From Dipylidium caninum (lineage: Eukaryota > Platyhelminthes > Cestoda > Cyclophyllidea > Dipylidiidae): DNA of 64,000 nt. The notes beneath the pieces are model-generated. The model did not search any database. It was given only the letters and a program-made list of their open reading frames with translations, and had not been told where the DNA came from. The stretch spans positions 62,001 through 126,000 of the forward strand of contig QEYB01001194.1 of the NCBI GenBank assembly GCA_017562135.1. The letters are read 5' to 3'. The position numbers and the translations under genes are program-made. Positions 58,001 to 64,000 of this stretch are shown here, piece by piece. Each line of letters opens with the position of its first letter. Positions within the stretch are counted from its first letter, which is position 1.

Positions 58001-58179
58001 TTGGGGTGGGCAGTACATCTACCGACTTTCAGAGTATCGTTTAAGATACTGACCGTCGACTCACCTTCGTGATGCTCCTCTTCAATAAACACCGGGACGC
58101 CGGCGTCAAATGTTTGTGTTGCGGCTACCGACAGTAAAGTTAGCACCAGCCAGATTGTAAATTGGGTGGTAGAGTCCAT
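55039..58179 (-). CDS. UPF0489 / peptide-arginase-like protein with signal-peptide-like N-terminus, four exons, 470 aa
   Basis: Minus-strand exons 58179-58065, 57810-57755, 56505-56380 and 56154-55039, all in frame. The protein matches the UPF0489 family (human C5orf22 type, about 440 aa): [16 protein letters not shown] (residues 28-43), then [15 protein letters not shown] with His59, Asp61, His63 and Asp65, then [12 protein letters not shown] with Asp213, Asp215 and Asp217, then [15 protein letters not shown] near the C-terminus. The HxDxHxD and DxDxD patterns resemble the metal ligands of the arginase fold, and bacterial UPF0489 members include peptide arginases. Whether this one is catalytic is inference. 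The N-terminus, [15 protein letters not shown], is a good signal-peptide core, and several N-x-S/T sequons follow, so secretion or an ER location is predicted. The mammalian homologue does not obviously have this. Confidence 0.88.
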
Positions 58180-59615
58180 GTGAAATGCTTTCTAACCTCT
58201 AAAAAAAAGAAGACGTCGGAGATAGGGCCTTTCACCGTGATTTCAAGTTCCTCTAATCGGGAGTTGTTGTGTGCATTTTCATCTGCTAATGCCTTAAAGT
58301 AAATCAGACTTTAATCACTAATGTCCAACTTGTAAACTCAACCCAGTAGACAAAACCGTAGAGCGCTCTTTGCCACTAAGTGGAAGGAGACGAGGAATAT
58401 TGGGGTAAGCAAATCAACTACTACGCAACTTCGCTATCGAGCCTAGGTTGAGTCCAATCGCACCGACTCACCTGTTTTCGTTCCGTCCAACTTGGGCAAG
58501 TATTAGCGGAAACGCAACACTTCGTAGTTTAAATTGTCTGTGGGATGGATTTGTTTACCAAACAACTTAGTTTAAATCTAACATCCGCCCACTTAATTCA
58601 GTACATACGTGTGCATTGGAGGTTGTATTCGCTTTGGCCAAGTAAGAGGATCGTGTAAACTTACACACTGTCAAATTCAAACGTGTCTAGAGGTGGCAAG
58701 TTGACTTCTCTGGACATTATCACGTCCAATGACTGGAAATTCTTCTTGACACTGGTTATTTCTCGATTTTGGAATGAAGAACGCATCAGTAGGCCAGATT
58801 CCCACTTCGCATTTTACCTTTCAGCTGAGAATATGCCCAATAATCTCGATTTCTTGAAATGGTCCGGTAGAAGAGAAGGGATTAAGCCGCGAGGAGTGTT
58901 TGTCCGCCCTACTCGACGACATTTAAATTCGATGATGTGACTGGTGGAAAGTCACATGCAAGGGAGTAATTGAGAACCAATATGGGAGAGATGGCCCTAC
59001 GTCCAGCCACGGTGGATGTCTATTTATTTGGACGTCTTATCCCGTCCTTTCTCGACCTCCTATTCCGATTGGGCCTATCGGGGGGAGGGCAATGGACGTC
59101 CAAATTCCCATTAATATATCACATTTTAGCCTCAAAAGTTGTCATCGTCCTTCCATAAGGACAAAGGAAGTACTCTCCAGAGTTGCGATGGTGCCGCAAA
59201 GCTGACCCTCCATGGAGCATTACTAAAACTCGATCTTCATTTTCCCACTGGAGACTTCGAAATATATACAAAATGCGCGGGGCCAACATCCTCTACGATG
59301 GAAAGTAATGCGGCAGCGAACTTTTGCGGGGACAAATCTTCCGTCTCCTTTCCACTGTATTAAAGTGAACACAAGCGCTAACAGACAACATGAGTAGCGA
59401 CTGAGCTACTCTTCCTAAACCCTCGATCGCCTTCCAAAGGCTCGAGATTAACTGCAAATAGCGAAAGTTGACGCGATTCCCACAACCGAACTCTGCTTGC
59501 TAAGTGGTCAACAAAATCGGCATAGTTATCGTCGCCACCTCTTAATGCCCATATTTGGCGAAAAATGCGAATTAACAAGTAATTCAGTCATATTAACCTC
59601 ATTGGACTGAAAAGA
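58180..59615. other. region with competing frames on both strands, unresolved
   Basis: Plus-strand frames at 58683-58940, 58982-59158 and 59139-59363 and a minus-strand frame at 59578-59378 all have protein-like composition. The minus frame can be extended through a 35-nt GT-AG intron after 59391 into a Cys/Arg-rich tail. I could not build a consistent multi-exon model on either strand and recognise no domain. One small gene may well be hidden here. Confidence 0.3.
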
Positions 59616-62065
59616 TTAGGAATTATGGTCAAATATAACAACATCTCGAAGAGGCCGGGCTCTCGTCAGATCGGTGGGAACGCCTGGGGTCTCCGCAAGA
59701 CTCAGAGCTAGGTGCCTTAAAAAGTTATCCCGCCGGTTCTTGCTTTCCTGCGCTGGTAACCAATCACAGTACAGAACCTGTAGAAAAAAGCGGTCACAAG
59801 TGTAAGTTAAATAATTTAAAAGCCGAGAGAAAGTATTGAAAGGCCGTGAAAGGTCACCTACCGGAGCGACGGGGATGGACGTGAGGTTAAGATATGAGGC
59901 CAAAAGTGACTTGAATGGTTCTGGTACCAAATCATCCCGTTTCCAAAGTAAGAAACACAGTGCATATTTTGTTATAGCTGGAAGATTTTGACGAAATAGA
60001 AAAAAAGTAGTGTCAATAGTTCAAATTCAAAGGTAAGAAACAAGTGATTAACATACCCGAATTCAGCGAGGAAACCTTACGAACAATTAAATCTGAAATA
60101 CGAAAAATGATAAGAAAAAATTCCCCTAAATAACAAGAAGCTTACTATTGACTAAAACAAGATTGAGTTTCATCAAAACTAAAGTACAACGCACCGGCAA
60201 AAAGTTGGTGTCCCGAATCGGTTTCTACTACGTGGAAGGGTAGAATTTCGATCCCATCAACACCACCGACCCGTGCTTGCAATTGTGTTATGAAGTCCTC
60301 CACAATTGGCCTTTTCAATGCCACATAAGCCTGTAATAGTTGTCGATTTCTCGGTGTTAAATTTGAGAATTCCTCATTTTGCGTGATGGCAGCTAACTCA
60401 TGGTACATTTGCCAATCCAATCGAGGTAAATGTTGTATCAAGTCAGCTAGAAAGTTAAAAGCACATATTTTCTACATTTTTTTAAGTTTAAACAATAGTC
60501 AGTACAAAAAATAACTAACGGCGCCGAGGTGGTTTATAAACCCCAGGGTCTTCAAAAGCGGACAACTCTTTATCTACTAGCAGACGACTGTTTCGACCAA
60601 TGAGTAAGTCTGCGAATTCCTTAACAACGGGTTTCTGTTTAAGGAGAAGTTTTTCATGGCGTACACCAAGAAAGAGAAGAGCTAAGCTGGTTCTTGTAGC
60701 CGAATCCTGGTCGCTAGTTGCTGAATCGAGGCATGCAGACACATAATCAGCAACATCAAAGAGAAGTTGGCGTATCCAGTCAACCGTCAGCAAAGAGTGG
60801 ATGTCGAGACCGCATGAGGAACCAAGTGGCAAGGATGGTGGGACCTTAGGATTAAAGAGACTAGCTTCACAAGGCAGAAGGGAAAATTCGTCAGCGGAAA
60901 AGGTGGACCTCGTCGGCTGGGTAATCATAGTTCCAACAGTGAGATTTGCCAAAGCTGACATGGCACCAGCTAACCAGCCACTCTGATCAGTTGAGGGGTA
61001 GTTCATAGTTAAATGCAGTTTACGTCGGACTTGACCCAAACATCTACGGATAAGGCCCGGCCGGAAGACTTTCATACGTTGCAGGGCGCCGCAGAGAAGG
61101 CATAATGTAAAAAGATTTTGCTCTTTTAATCTCGTTGAAACCACCGTTTCAATAGTAGCAGCAAATCTCAGTTTATTTGTCCTATCATCACCAAATTCAG
61201 CACCAAAATCGTGAGCAAGTCGAAGAAGAGGAAGAAGACCCAGACCTTCCATTTCGGGCAACCGAGAAATCAAATGACGCTTCAAGGCATCCCGGAGGAG
61301 GTCTGCTTCGACACCGATAAGAGTTTCTTCGATATGATCGGTGGAAGGTCGGTTATGCGGAAGATCTCGGAGTAAAGCCGATATGTAGACAAGCTCAGAG
61401 GTGGAACATTCATTTATTTGATGAGTGATTAGACGAAGTACGGAGGCCAGAGCTTTCGAATTCGTCGTATCAGGAAGTTGCCGAAGACAAGCAGCAAGAA
61501 CAAGAAGTCGTGGGCGGGGAAGATTTCGGGCTCCAGCAACAGAACTGAGTAAGAGAAGATGCAATCGGGGGTCGGATAACCACGCAGAATCCGGTGAGAA
61601 GGTCGAGAGGGGTGGAAGAAAAGCGAGGGCGGCTGTAGAGGATGCTTCAATTCCAAGGTTGATAGCAACTGCTTCGGTGTACCGGTCGAAAGGGAAATTG
61701 CGGGAGAAAGTGCAAAGTGCAGTTTGAAGGACAGCTTCGAGACAAGTGAGACGTAATTCGGAAGGGAATGCCCGAATATCAATGTTGAAAGCTGATCTAA
61801 GCTACGGCGCTCCTACAGGTAGGCTAAGTTCAATGAAGAGATTACTTACACTGGTGATATAACTCATCAAATCCTCTGGTTGAATAACCACCGAATGAGG
61901 TGCCTTTTCAATAGTAGAGATATTCTCTATACTTCCATTAGAAGCAAAACATGGTGTGAAGGTCGAAATAAACCTGTACAGTTGTGGACGAAACCGCAGG
62001 ATTAAAATAGAGGAGTGAGCGGCATAAACGCTCAACACACTTCGGAAAGCTCTAATCGGCATCAT
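59616..62065 (-). CDS. predicted mitochondrial helical protein with RAP-like C-terminus (FASTK-family candidate), six exons, 701 aa
   Basis: Minus-strand exons 62065-61850, 61801-60520, 60446-60153, 60092-60057, 59977-59862 and 59777-59616. Introns are 48, 73, 60, 79 and 84 nt, and all junctions keep frame. The N-terminus (ATG ATG at 62065, [19 protein letters not shown]) is Arg/Ser-rich without acidic residues, as in a mitochondrial targeting peptide. Stops in all three frames precede it. The body is Leu-rich helical, with repeats like [20 protein letters not shown]. The C-terminus runs [13 protein letters not shown], later [11 protein letters not shown] and NFLRHLAL, which resembles the end of a RAP domain. 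FASTK-family proteins of this plan and length bind mitochondrial RNA. The family call is tentative because no single diagnostic motif is decisive. The donor after the third exon (GTCAAT) is weak. Confidence 0.6.
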
Positions 62066-62160
62066 GATTCAGGCAGTTTGCTGAAGGTATGGCTGAAAAA
62101 GACAAAAGCAGCACAGAAGTGCAGGGGCCAACAAACGCAGTTAAAGATGAAACAGATGGA

Positions 62161-62418
62161 TTAGTCGCCTGAAGTTAGAGCGAGCCACTTATAAAGCAAG
62201 GCATGAACACGGTTGAGGACAGTGAATTGTAGGGAATTTGCAAATGTAGGGATAAGTTGGGGATATAAGGGACAATATTTAAGCCGCATTAGCAAATCAA
62301 ATAAAGGCAAAAGAATGTAACATGGTAGATTATCCAAAAATGTGAAGAGTATTATCTCGTGTGAAAATACGCAGTGGAGCCAGTTAGCTGGGTGGTCGTT
62401 ATGATGGCTCTCCACCAA
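62161..62418 (-). CDS. short hydrophobic helical reading, doubtful
   Basis: An 85-codon minus-strand frame with Leu-rich helical composition (LLPLFDLLMRLKYCPLYPQL) ends at TAA 96 bp upstream of the ATG of the 701-aa gene on the same strand. It resembles the helical repeats of that protein, but stops in every frame between them prevent direct splicing into the ATG exon. It could be the last exon of an upstream gene or a chance frame. Confidence 0.2.
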   Translation of the reverse strand: MVESHHNDHPANWLHCVFSHEIILFTFLDNLPCYILLPLFDLLMRLKYCPLYPQLIPTFANSLQFTVLNRVHALLYKWLALTSGD

Positions 62419-62846
62419 ACGTAATAGGTTCCTTCAACCAATATCAAATATATCTCTAAGTTTGTAATAATAATTTTTGTTAAAAAATTTTGACGGGTTA
62501 AATTGAAAAAATGGTAAAACATATATTTCAGACTAGAAAAATGAGCTTAATGTTTTCAAGGTCATCGATCCGCCCGGCTGGACTTGTCTCCGCTTGCTTC
62601 GCCCTGTTCGTGCTCCCCACCCTGCTTTTTTGTTTCCGACCATGGTAGTATCTGCATGATTAAAAAAATTTGTCAGGTCATCGTTTAACCTTTTTCATAC
62701 CACAGTAAAGCTATTCCATAACGGCATTTGACGACGGCGTCTGTTTATTCATTTTCTGTCTGATTTTTATCTACGGATTTAATTTTCCCCGTCGCAATGT
62801 TTTATCATGGTTGATTTGTACCATTCTTAGCTTGCTAATACGGGAC
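62419..62846. other. divergent upstream region between the minus-strand 701-aa gene and AIMP1
   Basis: Probably holds promoters for both directions. TTCTTAG at 62823-62829, 17 nt before the AIMP1 ATG, is a good 3' splice acceptor. It could receive a 5' untranslated exon or a spliced leader. Confidence 0.35.
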
Positions 62847-63654
62847 ATGAACACCGAGCAATTTGTCATATCAGTCAGCGACAAGATCCGTCGCCTCGCG
62901 AATGCCGACGAAAATGCTATTAATCGTGCGGAACAGGTGTATTTGAAAAAAAATTCCCAACTCAGACAGGAAATTGCCGATCTTAAGGAAAAACTGGTTA
63001 GCTGTGAGCTTGTGGCCGGATGTATGTTGTCATTTATTTTTTTTCTTACAACTCGTTAGATATACAATTTTTCCTACTTCCACTTCCGAAACAAATCGCA
63101 GAAACCTCGAAACCTGACGTTCAGCCTGAATCGCCGCCTCCACTCCCAACTAAAGAATCCGGTACATTACGATATGTGGCGAGTCAACTATCTTTGCAAT
63201 TTTATAGTTACCTTCATGTCGTAAACCTTTGATTCGGAATCAGCTATATAAATAAGTTTGGTGTGCTATCTTTGGAACATTTTCATCTCTATATTATTAA
63301 GGAAATAAGTGTTGTTTTGATTTTGGATTTGAAAGTTGGAGTTGTTGAGGTTTTATCATCTTATATTCTACTATACACTTGAACTCTCCAGCGGTGAGCC
63401 GTCTATGTAATTAAAGGTGATAATCGACTTAACTTCATAGGAGTTTCGTTGCTTAAAATAGCTTTTCTTGTATTTGCCTTTAAAATGAATTAGAAACGTC
63501 CGCCCCCTCAGTCTCGAAACCAGTGGTAGCAGCAAAGACCGCTAAGAAGACTGGCGGTGATCTTCCCATTGATGTAAGCCGTCTTGACTTGCGCGTGGGC
63601 AAAATTGTAGAAGTGGAACGACATCCTGACGCAGATTCCCTATACGTAGAAAAG
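62847..63654 (+). CDS. AIMP1: AIMP1 (p43 / EMAP-II precursor) homologue, 5' exons, truncated by window end
   Basis: Exons 62847-63021, 63060-63161 and 63494-63654, with introns of 38 and 332 nt; the frame holds throughout. The N-terminus is a helical coiled coil (ENAINRAEQVYLKKNSQLRQ, then EIADLKEKLVSCELV) followed by a Pro/Lys linker. The third exon opens the EMAP-II-like tRNA-binding domain with PIDVSRLDLRVG and HPDADSLYVEK, which match AIMP1 almost residue for residue. AIMP1 is a scaffold of the multi-aminoacyl-tRNA synthetase complex; the coiled coil anchors it and the OB-fold binds tRNA. TyrRS shares the C-terminal domain, but the coiled-coil start points to AIMP1. The rest of the OB-fold lies beyond 64000. 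The first ATG in frame without an upstream alternative is 62847. Confidence 0.9.
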
Positions 63655-64000
63655 GTGAGTTATGGATGAGTTTATTATTTATGATAGATTTGATTTCTTT
63701 AGACTAATAAACTTACAGTAATTACTCCTTTCGTTAGTTTGTTTTTAGTAATCAACATTAGGTTGGACCGCAACTCACAACCTAGTTTCTTTATTTCCCA
63801 TGCATTGATGCATGCGTTGAACTGTTTTGACGTTTGGGTACTTCAGAACAATGTTTTCTCTCATGAATGTTTACACTTTTGAGGAAACTCTTAGTCAATT
63901 TGAAGTCACCCCCTTGTGAGGATATAAATTCGGCTTTTTTGCCAGTGGTTTCACTTTATGGGCGTTCGGGTATTTTAGGGCTGCTAACTCGTTTCCACAG

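Noticed and set aside
62811..62846. Upstream extension of the AIMP1 N-terminus
   Set aside because: The extension begins at TTG and crosses a probable acceptor (TTCTTAG); ATG 62847 gives the expected coiled-coil start.

Overview
This window is eukaryotic nuclear DNA. Its protein-coding genes have GT-AG introns, many of them extremely short: I can place introns of 28, 32, 38, 39, 40, 48, 52, 60, 62, 70, 72, 73, 79 and 84 nt by joining conserved protein segments. The gene set is metazoan (RhoA, RanBP1, FAM13, GAPDH, AIMP1, UPF0489). The compact introns, moderately AT-rich sequence and roughly one recognisable gene per 8 kb fit a parasitic flatworm, most likely a cestode. That assignment is inference; nothing here is diagnostic on its own.

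Layout. 1-1.8 kb: the 3' part of an unrecognised Ser/Thr-rich gene (+). 1.8-7.9 kb: mostly non-coding, with pyrimidine and purine tracts. 7.95-19.81 kb: a unit bracketed by two inverted repeat arms of about 1.5 kb. Inside it lie a minus-strand gene for an acidic tandem-repeat protein ending in two DM9-like repeats (9.61-12 kb) and several Cys-containing exons of unknown function on the minus strand (about 15.5-18.2 kb). 22.0-35.9 kb: a complete nine-exon FAM13-type RhoGAP gene (+), predicted 1018 aa. Its fourth exon is flanked by a second, nearly perfect 757-bp inverted repeat pair in the adjacent introns. 36.9-37.9 kb: an intronless GAPDH gene (-). 38.8-39.7 kb: RanBP1 (-, six exons, 216 aa). 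39.7-49 kb: largely gene-poor, with two exons of a probable single-pass membrane protein at 45.4-45.6 kb. 49.0-50.1 kb: RhoA GTPase (+, three exons, 192 aa). 50.1-55 kb: no supportable gene. 55.0-58.2 kb: UPF0489 / peptide-arginase-like gene (-, four exons, 470 aa) with an N-terminal signal-peptide-like segment. 59.6-62.1 kb: a predicted mitochondrial helical protein with a RAP-like C-terminus (-, six exons, 701 aa). 62.8 kb to the window end: the 5' part of AIMP1 (+).

The genes are not an operon-like functional set. RhoA (small GTPase), FAM13 (RhoGAP) and RanBP1 (Ran cofactor) all act on small GTPases, but linkage does not imply co-function. The points most worth a second look are the inverted repeats around FAM13 exon 4 (a circular-RNA configuration), the 11.9-kb inverted-repeat unit with mosaic arm divergence, the acidic-repeat/DM9 fusion protein, and a UPF0489 protein that appears to enter the secretory pathway while keeping arginase-like metal motifs.
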